Assembly: GCA_002082245.2 (NCBI GenBank)
Contig: NBTC02000002.1
Span: 186,001-250,000 of the forward strand
From: Yersinia enterocolitica
Lineage (GTDB): Bacteria > Pseudomonadota > Gammaproteobacteria > Enterobacterales > Enterobacteriaceae
Direction of reading: 5' to 3'
Length of the DNA: 64,000 nt
Shown here in pieces: positions 35,366 to 44,450 of the stretch. Within the stretch, counting starts at the first letter, position 1. Each line of letters opens with the position of its first letter. The notes below the pieces were generated by a model. The model saw nothing but the letters and a program-made list of their open reading frames with translations, did not search any database and was not told the origin of the DNA. The position numbers and the translations under genes were made by a program.

Positions 35366-36874
35366 ATGACAATTCCTTTCACTAATATCCCGAGTAATCT
35401 GCGTACGCCACTGTTCTTTGCCGAGTTTGATAATTCCCAAGCTAACACAGCGAGCACCCCTCAACGGACTTTGATTATCGGGCAAACCCTGGCGGAAAGC
35501 ACTTTGCCCGTCAATGTGCCGCTGCTGGTTTCATCTGTCGCCACCGTTGCCGGTTTGTGTGGTGCAGGTTCAATGCTACATGGGCAAATGGCAGCATATC
35601 TGGCCAATGACAGCGCTGGCGAAATCTATCTTCTACCATTGCGCGACTCTGAAGCTATGGTTGCTGCCATCGGTAAAATTACCGTGACGACCCCGGCATC
35701 AGCAACCGGTGTTATCTCACTGTATATCGCCGGTATTCGTGTACAAACCACGGTAGTGCCGACTGATGATGCCAATACCATCGCTCTGGCGCTGGCAGCG
35801 GCAATCGAGAGTAAACCTGAATTACCGGTAACGGTTGCCCATACTGGTGATGGCGTATCGGAAGGCGCTGTTGTGGTGCTAACAGCCAAAAACAAAGGAG
35901 CACATGGCAACAATATCGATCTGCGTTTGAATTATTTGGGGAGTGCCGGCGGAGAGACCACTCCGGAGAGTCTGGTGTTGTCGATCACCCCGATGGCAGG
36001 CGGTGCAGGCGCGCCTGAACTGGCAAGTGGCCTGGCAAACTTACAAGATCGTACCTTCGATTTCATTATCAACCCTTACACGGATACCGCGTCATTGGAT
36101 GCCATCAAGGCATTCCTTTCTGATAGCACCGGGCGCTGGAGCTATAGTCAGCAACTGTATGGTCACAGCTTTGCCGCTCACTCCGGCACCTATGGTCAAC
36201 TGACTGCGGCCGGTGAACTGCGTAATGACCAACATGCCTCATTGCTCGGGATCCATAACTCGCCGACACCGGCTTACCTCTGGTCAGCCGCGTATGTTGG
36301 TGCTATTGCACAAAGCTTGCGTAATGATCCCGGCCGCCCACTGCAAACGTTGGCCGTAAGTGGTGTATTGGCAGCGCCCCTTTCTAGCCGTTTTACCCTG
36401 GCTGAGCGGAATAACTTGCTGCATAGCGGTATTTCAACCGTGACGGTGGCGGACGACGGGACAGTTCAAATCGAAAATATCATTACGACTTATCAGACCA
36501 ACAAATACGGTGCTGCGGATGATAGTTATTTGCAAATTGAGACCTTGTTCTTATTGATGTTTGTCACGCGCTACCTACGAACTCAGGTGACCTCGAAGTT
36601 TGCTCGCATGAAGTTGGCTGCCGATGGTACCCGTTTTGCACCAGGCTCGGCCATCATCACGCCAAATACCATCCGTGCCGAGCTGATTGCTCAGTATCAG
36701 ACCCTGGAATTTAATGGCTATGTTCAGGATGCCAAAGGTTTCGCCCGTGGCCTGATAGTTGAGAAAAATGCCAGTAATCCAAATCGTGTTGATGTGTTGT
36801 GGACCGGCGTGCTGATTAATCAGTTGCGTATCTTTGCGGTTCTCAATCAATTCCGTCTGCAAGCGGCTGTTTAA
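35366..36874 (+). CDS. Contractile tail sheath protein (Mu gpL/gp39-like)
   Basis: A 502-residue sheath subunit. IPFTNIPSNLRTPLFFAEFD near the start and a C-terminal half with NRVDVLWTGVLINQLRIFAVLNQFRLQ are typical of Mu-like sheaths, as is the extra domain rich in Ala/Thr near residues 95-210. Its contraction drives the tube through the target envelope. The presence of a sheath makes the particle R-type (contractile). ACGGAGAG precedes the ATG. Confidence 0.93.
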   Translation: MTIPFTNIPSNLRTPLFFAEFDNSQANTASTPQRTLIIGQTLAESTLPVNVPLLVSSVATVAGLCGAGSMLHGQMAAYLANDSAGEIYLLPLRDSEAMVAAIGKITVTTPASATGVISLYIAGIRVQTTVVPTDDANTIALALAAAIESKPELPVTVAHTGDGVSEGAVVVLTAKNKGAHGNNIDLRLNYLGSAGGETTPESLVLSITPMAGGAGAPELASGLANLQDRTFDFIINPYTDTASLDAIKAFLSDSTGRWSYSQQLYGHSFAAHSGTYGQLTAAGELRNDQHASLLGIHNSPTPAYLWSAAYVGAIAQSLRNDPGRPLQTLAVSGVLAAPLSSRFTLAERNNLLHSGISTVTVADDGTVQIENIITTYQTNKYGAADDSYLQIETLFLLMFVTRYLRTQVTSKFARMKLAADGTRFAPGSAIITPNTIRAELIAQYQTLEFNGYVQDAKGFARGLIVEKNASNPNRVDVLWTGVLINQLRIFAVLNQFRLQAAV

Positions 36875-36915
36875 CCCTTAGCCATTTAATGCACTAACAA
36901 AATAGGAAATAAATT

Positions 36916-37284
36916 ATGAGCGATACTTCAAACCGCCTGGCAGGTACGGCTTATGTCACCGTTGATGGCATTACTATTATGGTGGCCGGTCAGTTCAAAT
37001 ACAGCCCTTCAAAGGTAAAACGTGAAACTGTCATGGGCATGGATGGGGTACATGGCTATAAAGAAACCGTGGTGGCACCGTCCATTTCCTGCACTATCCG
37101 TGACAGCGGCGGGGTCTCTATCAGTGATTTTAACGACCAGACCAATGTCAATATTGTCTGCGAATTGGCGAACGGCAAAACCATTATTGGTAGCGGCATG
37201 TGGTCGGTGAGCACGTTGGTGGTTGACAGCACTGAAGGCACGGTTGATGTGAGCTGGGAAGGCGGTTCGGTGACGGAGAATTGA
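36916..37284 (+). CDS. Tail tube protein (Mu gpM/gp40-like)
   Basis: A 122-residue tube subunit, matching the Mu gp40 size: NRLAGTAYVTVDGITIMVAG, FKYSPSKVKRETVMGMDGVHG and VDSTEGTVDVSWEG are the family landmarks. It polymerises inside the sheath around the tape measure. It follows the sheath gene by 41 bases, with AGGAAAT before the ATG. Confidence 0.9.
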   Translation: MSDTSNRLAGTAYVTVDGITIMVAGQFKYSPSKVKRETVMGMDGVHGYKETVVAPSISCTIRDSGGVSISDFNDQTNVNIVCELANGKTIIGSGMWSVSTLVVDSTEGTVDVSWEGGSVTEN

Positions 37285-37285
37285 T

Positions 37286-37585
37286 ATGACTGTACTGGAG
37301 CGCAGTAAAACTATTTCACTGGTGAAAGCCATTCAACACGACGCAACCAAGACCACCTACGAGGTGGTCGAGCTTAGTGAACCGACACTGTTGCAAGTAC
37401 AGCAATTCTACGATGAGCAAACCAAGTCAGGTTCGCTCAGCGGTATGGGATTGCTGATTGCCTTGGTCTCAGGGGTGCCGCGTGAGGCTATCAAGAAAAT
37501 GGCTTTTACCGACTATAAAGCCTGTGAGGTTTATATGATGGGTTTTTTAGCCTACTCCCCAACAGGGGGCGATGGCGCGAAATAA
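37286..37585 (+). CDS. Tail assembly chaperone, short form (Mu gp41-like)
   Basis: A 99-residue protein equivalent to lambda gpG. It starts two bases after the tube stop. Its codons 86-88 (GGT TTT TTA) contain the slippery heptamer T TTT TTA from which ribosomes can slip to -1 to give the long form. Eleven sense codons after the slip site the zero frame stops at TAA 37583. Confidence 0.85.
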   Translation: MTVLERSKTISLVKAIQHDATKTTYEVVELSEPTLLQVQQFYDEQTKSGSLSGMGLLIALVSGVPREAIKKMAFTDYKACEVYMMGFLAYSPTGGDGAK

Positions 37586-37713
37586 TCGCTGACGTCACTT
37601 ACTATTATAGCTGGGGGCCGGGCGATGCCTGGTCCCTGACCTACAGTAGCTTAATGTGGTGGTGCCAGCAGGCCGGGCGGATTAATAAAATTAAGGCTGG
37701 CAAAAATGGCTAA
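37286..37713 (+). CDS. Tail assembly chaperone, -1 frameshift long form (gpGT-like)
   Basis: A -1 shift at 37549 extends the product by 54 residues to 142, ending at TAA 37711. The extension (IADVTYYYSWGPGDAWSL then MWWCQQAGRIN) has the look of the gp42/T domain of tail chaperones, with no start codon of its own nearby in that frame. It overlaps the tape measure start by eight bases. The short and long chaperones together load the tape measure during tail assembly. Confidence 0.8.
37543..37549 (+). other. Programmed -1 ribosomal frameshift site
   Basis: TTTTTTA, in phase as T TTT TTA, one of the most efficient bacterial slippery heptamers. It lies 34 bases before the zero-frame stop, with the long -1 frame open across it. 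Confidence 0.82.
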
Positions 37714-39046
37714 TAAATATAATATGAATACGGTTTCTCCATTATCTAAAATATCGCCTCAAATATTCAGTAACTATAAATTAGCTGGTGGTGGAAACAC
37801 AATTATTGCTGTTGGAACTGCGGGAGTGGAATGGCTTAATAACGGTGCTGATGAGGCCCGTAAAATAAATACAGCGGCGAGGAACGTTAATGCACCTATT
37901 GATCAATTTAGTCAAATAAGTGGCGCTATGCGTATTCGAGGTGTTGAACAAATGGCTGCGATAAAATCAACTGAGCAGCTCTACAGCAATTTGAATAATA
38001 TGCTATGGGGCCATAATGTTCAGGGGCTGGCGCAGCTACATGAGTATGGGTTTGACATTATCAGTAATGAAAATGGCACGGTTGATGCTACAGCAACAAT
38101 AGCTAAAATTGCCGAGGATTTTCCACAAATGGCACCCCAAGTACAAAGTAAACTGACGAATGCTCTGAAAATAGACGGTAATACTATTGAGTTGCTGCGA
38201 GAGGGGGCGCAACTAAAAGATTTGCTGGCTAAATCTACTCTATTTGGCCTAACTATTGATCCTGAGCTTAATATACAATTGACAGAGTTAGACCAGAACA
38301 CCGATGAGTTAAGTGCTGCTTGGGATGGTCTGAAAGATAAGCTATCTAACATCGGATACGAAATTCTTGTCTCTGATGGCTCAGTGGCTGATGGCATTGG
38401 TGGTTTAACTGACACGCTGACTTATGGTCCAGATAATTTTGCCATAATGCGTACTTTAGGGGTAATCAGTGGTAATGATTCGGCGAAAATGCGATGGGCA
38501 TATAATAATACAGATTTTAAAAAACAACTTAATTGGTATGAAATAACCATGCTTAATAGCGGTCTTATGACTGATGGATTTCGTAAGAAATATCAGGATC
38601 ATATTAAGCCCAATGATGCAGAGAAAATAAATTATCAGACTGAAAATGCGGGTGATATTTACGGACGCCGGCCAATTAAAATTGAGTCCACTCCATTAAC
38701 CGATCCTTTTAATCTGGGATCCGGGGTTGAAGTTGAAACTCAAACACAAAACACCTGGAGCAACAATCGCATAACTGAATTCGGTGCTGAAGATCCCTAT
38801 TCCCTTAGCCCCTCATCTTCTCTTGTACCAGATAATAATATAGGCAGCATCCCTACAGCTGAATCACCTTTTTATACTGACTCAGTGGGGGGCTTTAACG
38901 TTAATGCTATTGCTGATGTTATCGCTACCGCGATGCAGAACAATCGGGTGCAGATTGAATTGACGTTAATCGACAGTCGAAGCGGTGAAAGCTTAGTGAT
39001 CCCAACTCAGGGAGGCAGCAGAATAGCTCACGCCATGCAGATGTAA
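37706..39046 (+). CDS. Tail tape measure protein (short)
   Basis: A 446-residue protein in the tape measure position. The stretch ADEARKINTAARNVNAPIDQ and the region around GLAQLHEYGFDIISNENGTV and LREGAQLKDLLAKS resemble the minor-tail/tape-measure domain of Mu-like phages. It is short for the role (P2 gpT has about 815), lacks obvious membrane helices, and is clearly more AT-rich than the genes on both sides, suggesting it was exchanged. By the usual 0.15 nm per residue, the tail would be about 67 nm. A terminator follows. Confidence 0.7.
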   Translation: MANKYNMNTVSPLSKISPQIFSNYKLAGGGNTIIAVGTAGVEWLNNGADEARKINTAARNVNAPIDQFSQISGAMRIRGVEQMAAIKSTEQLYSNLNNMLWGHNVQGLAQLHEYGFDIISNENGTVDATATIAKIAEDFPQMAPQVQSKLTNALKIDGNTIELLREGAQLKDLLAKSTLFGLTIDPELNIQLTELDQNTDELSAAWDGLKDKLSNIGYEILVSDGSVADGIGGLTDTLTYGPDNFAIMRTLGVISGNDSAKMRWAYNNTDFKKQLNWYEITMLNSGLMTDGFRKKYQDHIKPNDAEKINYQTENAGDIYGRRPIKIESTPLTDPFNLGSGVEVETQTQNTWSNNRITEFGAEDPYSLSPSSSLVPDNNIGSIPTAESPFYTDSVGGFNVNAIADVIATAMQNNRVQIELTLIDSRSGESLVIPTQGGSRIAHAMQM

Positions 39047-39092
39047 TTCCCTATTAATATCCGTAAAAATTAACCAATCAGCATATCGATAT

Positions 39093-39116
39093 AACCCGCT
39101 CCGGCGGGTTTTTTAT
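39093..39116 (+). terminator. Intrinsic terminator inside the tail operon
   Basis: AACCCGC-TCCG-GCGGG followed by TTTTTTATT, between tape measure and gpN genes. Downstream baseplate genes need read-through, presumably by Q-modified polymerase, or their own promoter. Confidence 0.85.
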
Positions 39117-39149
39117 TTCCTAACGTCTACTACTGGACAGGAGAACGAA

Positions 39150-40556
39150 ATGTCACTTATCAATAACGCACTATCAGCGCTCTTGGGAGGAAGTGACGAC
39201 AGTTGGCAATGGTCGGAACACCTCCATCAAGCCTCCTTTCGGGGAGTGCCCTTCGTGGTCCTGAATAGCAAGGGCAGTTTTGGTCGTCGTCAGGCAGTGC
39301 ACACTTACCCTTATCGCGATACCAGCTATATCGAGGATTTGGGGCGCAGTACGCGGAACATTGTTTTAACTGGATTTTTGGTACAAAACAGCCAGATCTA
39401 CGCCGCACCTGATGTAATGACTCAGCGCGATTCATTGATCGCAGCTTGTGAAATGGCCGGGCCAGGGACATTGGTCCACCCAACCTTGGGTGAGATGACT
39501 GTCAGCATCGCTGACACGGGGCTGAAAATTGATGAAGGTGTTGGCAGCGAGCGGGTATTCGCGTTCAGCTTAACCGTTATCGAATCCGGCTTACGTGCCT
39601 TTGCCATCACCGGTATGGCTGAAATGAGCGCGTCTGCGCACTCCTCTTGGCTGGGATTGAGCGCCAAAGCAGTCGCTGGTTTTATCTCAACGGTAAAAGG
39701 AGAGATGCGCTCGGCCACTCAGGTAATAAAAACCTTGAAAAGTACGGCGGAATTTTGGAGCCGAATGGTAACGAATACTGCCAATGAGGCCAGTAATCTG
39801 GGTAACGCACTGCGCTCAACCTTTGGCCGAAACCGTTATGGCCGCTTTAACCACGGTACTGTCGGTGGCAGCAGTTCGGGCGTGACGGAAGCTGTGAACC
39901 AGCAAAGTGATACCACCAACTTACCCATGTTAGTGGCGCAACGGCTGGCGTTTATCGTCGAAGGGCGAGCGGCAATCAGTGCTGCCGTGAATGAGTTACT
40001 TGCGACTAACAGTGTTGAGGGGCATGCCGACAAGTTACTCACTCTGGTTAACACGCTGCTAAATGGTGGTTTTAGCACACTGGATGTTATCCGCATGATG
40101 GAAAGCCTGACAGCGGCTCACGACGACGCCTTCCGAGCCAATAGCAGTGATATCGCAATTGCTGACGCCAGCCATCATTTAATGATGACTTTATGCGCCG
40201 GAGGGATGGCCATCGCGGCGGCGCAGTATCAATCGGAAAGTTATGACGATGCTGTCGCTGTACTTGGCAGGGTCAGTAAGGTGATTGATAGCTCAGCACT
40301 GGCCGCCGCCGATCGCGGCAATGATGAAACCTACCGTGCGCTGATGCAAATGCGCGAATCTATCGTGGCGCTATTGCAACAGTCCGGGGCGAATTTATCT
40401 CGCATCAACGAGGTTAGTTTTAACCGCTCACTACCCGCGCTGATGCTGGCGAATCGGTTATATCAGGATGCGCTACGTGGTGATGCACTAGTGAAAATGG
40501 CGAATCCGATTCATCCGGCATTTATGCCAATTCGATTTAGGGCATTGAATCTATGA
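39150..40556 (+). CDS. DNA circularisation/tail protein N (Mu gp43-like)
   Basis: A 468-residue protein of the Mu gpN family. The N-terminus (WQWSEHLHQASFRGVPFVVL and RRQAVHTYPYRDTSYIEDLG) is the family signature. In Mu-type tails this protein joins the tube end to the baseplate hub; the name DNA circularisation is historical. Its stop overlaps the gpP start (ATGA). Confidence 0.9.
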   Translation: MSLINNALSALLGGSDDSWQWSEHLHQASFRGVPFVVLNSKGSFGRRQAVHTYPYRDTSYIEDLGRSTRNIVLTGFLVQNSQIYAAPDVMTQRDSLIAACEMAGPGTLVHPTLGEMTVSIADTGLKIDEGVGSERVFAFSLTVIESGLRAFAITGMAEMSASAHSSWLGLSAKAVAGFISTVKGEMRSATQVIKTLKSTAEFWSRMVTNTANEASNLGNALRSTFGRNRYGRFNHGTVGGSSSGVTEAVNQQSDTTNLPMLVAQRLAFIVEGRAAISAAVNELLATNSVEGHADKLLTLVNTLLNGGFSTLDVIRMMESLTAAHDDAFRANSSDIAIADASHHLMMTLCAGGMAIAAAQYQSESYDDAVAVLGRVSKVIDSSALAAADRGNDETYRALMQMRESIVALLQQSGANLSRINEVSFNRSLPALMLANRLYQDALRGDALVKMANPIHPAFMPIRFRALNL

Positions 40557-41623
40557 ATAATAAAATGCCAAGTGATGACTTAACACTGGAGGTAGGTGGC
40601 AGAGCGATCACCGGTTGGAGCAAAGTTCAGGTCACGCGGAGCATTGAAAAATTACCCAGTAGCTTTGAGTTATCGCTGATGGATCGTTATCCCGCCAGTG
40701 GAGGGCAGCAGTGGATTAACCCTGGTGCTCCTTGCGTGGTTAAGTTGGGTAATGATGCCGTGTTAAACGGCTATATTGACAGTTGGGATTGCGCCATTGC
40801 GGCCACAACGCACCAAGTCAGTGCCTCGGGGCGTGGTAAGTGCCAGGATCTGGTGGATTGCTCCGCTGAGTGGACAAACAGCGTAATTAGCCAGTCCACG
40901 GTGTTGCAGATTGCGCAAAAGCTGTCCGAACCTTACGGCATCAAAGTGACCTCTGATATTACTGATATGACCATTGTGCCGAAATTCACCCTGAATTGGG
41001 GGGAAACGGCGCAAGCGGTTATTGATCATGTCACGCGTTCCGCTGCATTGCTCTATTACGACCAGCCGGATGGCAACTTATATCTGACCCGCGCTGGAAT
41101 GCATAAAGCTGCAAGTGGTGTGGCACAGGGCATCAATATTCTTAGTGCCAATCTTCATACCGATATCAATCAACGCTTTGTTGATTACACCGGCGTGGTG
41201 CTCTCTTCCAATGCCGCAGCCAGGCATTCTGCCTCGGGTGGGGATAACACCTCGGTGCGAGCTACCACGCGAGACACACTATTGGCCGAACAATTTCCGG
41301 CCCGCCATCGTAACCGGGTCATTATCGTCGAAAGTACCGTGAACTCGCCACATTTGCTGAAAGATTGCATCGAATGGGAAATGAACCGCCGCTCTGGTCG
41401 CGCCAACGTCTTGACAGTGCAAGTTGACAGTTGGCGCGATCGCGATGGCCGGCTATGGGAAGTTAATACATTGATTCCCATTACTATTCCAGCATTTGGG
41501 CTTAATGATGAGCTGTGGCTACTCTCGGAAGTGGTTTATGCCAAAGATGAGAAAGGGACGACGAGCAAAATGACCCTGATGCCACCTGCTGCCTTCACAT
41601 TCCAGCCTTACAACATTAAGTGA
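40553..41623 (+). CDS. Baseplate hub protein P (Mu gp44-like)
   Basis: 356 residues: DDLTLEVGGRAITGWSKVQV at the start and FELSLMDRYP match the gp27-like hub family of Mu (gpP). It forms the hub between tube and spike. It begins inside the stop of gpN. Confidence 0.88.
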   Translation: MNNKMPSDDLTLEVGGRAITGWSKVQVTRSIEKLPSSFELSLMDRYPASGGQQWINPGAPCVVKLGNDAVLNGYIDSWDCAIAATTHQVSASGRGKCQDLVDCSAEWTNSVISQSTVLQIAQKLSEPYGIKVTSDITDMTIVPKFTLNWGETAQAVIDHVTRSAALLYYDQPDGNLYLTRAGMHKAASGVAQGINILSANLHTDINQRFVDYTGVVLSSNAAARHSASGGDNTSVRATTRDTLLAEQFPARHRNRVIIVESTVNSPHLLKDCIEWEMNRRSGRANVLTVQVDSWRDRDGRLWEVNTLIPITIPAFGLNDELWLLSEVVYAKDEKGTTSKMTLMPPAAFTFQPYNIK

Positions 41624-41637
41624 TATAGGGGCTAACT

Positions 41638-42234
41638 ATGAATGACCTAACCGGGCAAATTTCGACCCTGTACCGGCAGATAAAAATGCTGTTGGGACTC
41701 GGGCGAGTGAGTGCCGTTGACGACAGTGACGGGATACAAACTGTGCAGTATCAAACCCAACTGGAAGTCCACTCTGATACCCCCAGGCTGGCTGAGTTTG
41801 GTTTTTCATCGGGATTGCCCGCTGGCAGTGACGTGGTTATCGGTTTTCTGGGCGGGGACCGATCCAACGGCCTGATCATCGCCTCCAACCATCCGGCTTA
41901 TCGCCATTCAGGACTAACAGCCGGAGAAACGGTGATTTATTCCCAGTGGGGGCAATTTATCAAACTGACGGAAAGTGGGGTAATCATTGAGGCTAACAAT
42001 CAGCCGGTGACAATCAATAATGCTACCGCGGTGACGGTAAACGCATCGGTAAAAGTAAGGCTGAATACGCCGTTACTCGAGGTTAGCGGCGATATTGTTG
42101 ATAACGCAGACAGCAATAACATCACGCTGAAAACCTTACGTGACGCCTATAACAGCCACAACCATCAACTCAAAAATGTACAGTCGGGCAGCGCGACCCT
42201 TACCAGTGAGACGCCCGCTAAGGTGGTGCAATGA
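41638..42234 (+). CDS. Baseplate spike protein (Mu gp45-like)
   Basis: A 198-residue trimeric spike with an OB-fold start (FGFSSGLPAGSDVVIGFLGGDR) and a beta-helical C-terminus. An HxH pair (H174-N-H176 in NSHNHQ) near the tip fits the metal-binding apex known from P2-type spikes. The spike would pierce the target outer membrane. It overlaps the gp46 start by four bases. Confidence 0.87.
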   Translation: MNDLTGQISTLYRQIKMLLGLGRVSAVDDSDGIQTVQYQTQLEVHSDTPRLAEFGFSSGLPAGSDVVIGFLGGDRSNGLIIASNHPAYRHSGLTAGETVIYSQWGQFIKLTESGVIIEANNQPVTINNATAVTVNASVKVRLNTPLLEVSGDIVDNADSNNITLKTLRDAYNSHNHQLKNVQSGSATLTSETPAKVVQ

Positions 42235-42668
42235 CAACAGATATTAAAACGGTTTGGGATGTCGATGCCTCATTGGGGGATTGGCAGACAGGTCGCGGGG
42301 GAGTGCTGGATGGCGATGATTTGCATACCGCTATTTTACTGAGTTTGTTTACTGACCGTCTGGCGCGAATTGATGATGCTATTGATGGCGATGATCGCCG
42401 CGGCTGGTGGGGGGACAGCGGGGCGCTATCAGCTATTGGTTCGCGGTTGTGGTTATTGCGGCGGGAAAAACTTACCACTCAGGTTGCGATCAAAGCCGAG
42501 GACTACGCGGCAGAAGCATTGGCGTGGCTGACCGAGGATAGTGTTGTGGCGGCCATAAACACCCGGGCACAAATAATTTACCCCAATACATTGCTGTTGA
42601 TTATTGCTTACCAACAACCGGGTAAAGCCCAATCTTCAGTGAAATTTTCATGGGTATGGGAGGAGTAA
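42231..42668 (+). CDS. Baseplate wedge protein (Mu gp46-like)
   Basis: 145 residues: GGVLDGDDLHTAILLSLFTD and RRGWWGDSGA are landmarks of the GP46 family (gpW-/gp25-like wedge component). It is coupled to the spike gene by ATGA and to gp47 by a three-base gap. Confidence 0.87.
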   Translation: MTTDIKTVWDVDASLGDWQTGRGGVLDGDDLHTAILLSLFTDRLARIDDAIDGDDRRGWWGDSGALSAIGSRLWLLRREKLTTQVAIKAEDYAAEALAWLTEDSVVAAINTRAQIIYPNTLLLIIAYQQPGKAQSSVKFSWVWEE

Positions 42669-42671
42669 TTC

Positions 42672-43808
42672 ATGCCATTTAATCGACCCACGTTAAGTGA
42701 ATTGCGACAACGCAATCAGTCTTATATTCAATCGGAACTGAAAACCGGCGGCAACTTACTGCGTTTCTCCAATATTGGCGTTATCAGTGACGCAGATGCG
42801 GGGATGGCACACCTGCACTATGGCTATCTGGATTATATCGCCCAGCAAGCCACGCCATACCATGCCACCGACGAGTACCTTGCGGCTTGGGCGGCACTGA
42901 AAGACGTGTTTCGTAAAGCAGCAAATCCGGCTACTGCGACTGACGTTCGCTTTAGTGGGATAGCCGGACGAACTATTCCTGCTGGCCGCTTGCTTAATCG
43001 GGCCGACGGCTATCAGTATCGGCTTGATAATGAAGTGAAGATTTCTCCAGATGGCCACGTCCTGGGAGCTATTACTGCCATTTTACCCCGTCCATTAGAG
43101 GATGCGACTGGCGGCGGTAGCCGGGGTAACAGTGCGGCTGGCACCCTGCTGACGCTAGATATTGCTATTGATGGTGTTCAGGCCACCGCCACGGCACTGA
43201 GTAAAATTTCCGGCGGTGCGGATATTGAATCTGAGGATGCATTTCGTTCCCGTATGCTATTGGCTTACCAGAATATCCCGCAAGGTGGTAATGATACCGA
43301 CTATCAATCTTGGGCATTAAGGGTACCGGGAGTGACCCGTTGTTGGGTAAAACGGCGGCTGATGGGGGCAGGGACTGTCGGGGTTTATATTATGTGCGAT
43401 GACAACGACCACGACGGTTTTCCGCAAGGTAGCGACGGTATTTCATCTCTGGAATCATGGGGTGCGGTAAAAGCCACTGGTGATCAACAGCGGGTGGCAG
43501 ATAATATTTATCCACAGCAACCGATCATCGCGCTGGTCTATGTTTGTGCGCCAGTTGCACAACCCATTGATTTTATTATTAGTGGGATATCGCATGCCGA
43601 CAGTGCTACCACGACCGCCATCAATGCCGCTATCGATGAGGTGTTTTTCAGCGAAGGTGAACCCGGTGGCAAAATCTTGTGGTCATCACTATTACTGGCA
43701 ATTGGTGAGATCCCGGGAACCGGGGGCTTTATTATGCAATCTCCGGCGGCCAATATTGAGTTACAAACTGGCAAACTCCCCATTAGGGGTACGGTGAGCT
43801 ACCTATGA
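42672..43808 (+). CDS. Baseplate J-like protein (Mu gp47)
   Basis: 378 residues: FNRPTLSELRQRNQSYIQSE at the start, the SGGADIESEDAFRSRMLLAY motif in the middle (the J family signature) and the VPGVTRCWVKRRLMGAGTVG stretch. It builds the baseplate wedge. The stop overlaps gp48 by four bases. Confidence 0.92.
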   Translation: MPFNRPTLSELRQRNQSYIQSELKTGGNLLRFSNIGVISDADAGMAHLHYGYLDYIAQQATPYHATDEYLAAWAALKDVFRKAANPATATDVRFSGIAGRTIPAGRLLNRADGYQYRLDNEVKISPDGHVLGAITAILPRPLEDATGGGSRGNSAAGTLLTLDIAIDGVQATATALSKISGGADIESEDAFRSRMLLAYQNIPQGGNDTDYQSWALRVPGVTRCWVKRRLMGAGTVGVYIMCDDNDHDGFPQGSDGISSLESWGAVKATGDQQRVADNIYPQQPIIALVYVCAPVAQPIDFIISGISHADSATTTAINAAIDEVFFSEGEPGGKILWSSLLLAIGEIPGTGGFIMQSPAANIELQTGKLPIRGTVSYL

Positions 43809-44401
43809 GTCGCTACTCTGTCAGTGAATATACCACCGCTTTGCAAGCATTAATGCCGATGGGATTAGTCTGGCCACGGCGACCGGATGGTGTGCAGACT
43901 GATGTCTTGCGGGCGCTGGCGAATGCGTATCAGCGTAGCGATGAAGATGCGCAAGATTTGCTGTCTGCGGCATTCCCGGCAACGGCGACGGCTATGTTAC
44001 CTGAGTGGGAAGCCACTGTGGGGCTACCGGATCTATGTGCCATTGGTGAAGTAGACAGCATGATCCAGCGCCAGCGGGCAGTGGTGTCGAAATTGTTTGG
44101 CATCGGCGGCCAGTCTGCGGCCTATTTTATCCGTGTGGCCAAGGCATTGGGTTACTCCATTGCTATCACCCAATACCGACAAGCATGCGCAGGTATGTCG
44201 GTATGTCGTGATGCATTGAACGGTGACGAGTGGCCATTCACGTGGTTGATTACTGCACCCGAAACCACGCTTCATTATGCTCAATGTGGCCTCACTTATT
44301 GCAATGATCCGCTGCGGTCATGGGGAAATAAACAACTTGAATGCCGGTTTGCGGTGTTAAATCCGTCTCATAGCATTCTGAAGTTTGGCTACGTTAGCTA
44401 A
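43805..44401 (+). CDS. Baseplate/tail protein (Mu gp48-like, DUF2313)
   Basis: 198 residues: LQALMPMGLVWPRRP at the start and the YFIRVAKALGYSIAITQYR region mark the DUF2313 (YmfQ) family. It connects wedge and fibre. The C-terminal ECRFAVLNPSHSILKFGY is typical. Four-base overlap with gp47. Confidence 0.9.
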   Translation: MSRYSVSEYTTALQALMPMGLVWPRRPDGVQTDVLRALANAYQRSDEDAQDLLSAAFPATATAMLPEWEATVGLPDLCAIGEVDSMIQRQRAVVSKLFGIGGQSAAYFIRVAKALGYSIAITQYRQACAGMSVCRDALNGDEWPFTWLITAPETTLHYAQCGLTYCNDPLRSWGNKQLECRFAVLNPSHSILKFGYVS

Positions 44402-44450
44402 CTAATCAATTTCTATTAATTTAAAACGCCTTAATTGGTGAGGTATTACT

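Noticed and set aside
37569..37586. GGGGGCGA near the end of the tail chaperone gene as an alternative slippery site (a -2 shift has been described for phage Mu).
   Set aside because: The open downstream frame is -1, not -2, and T TTT TTA is in the correct phase upstream.
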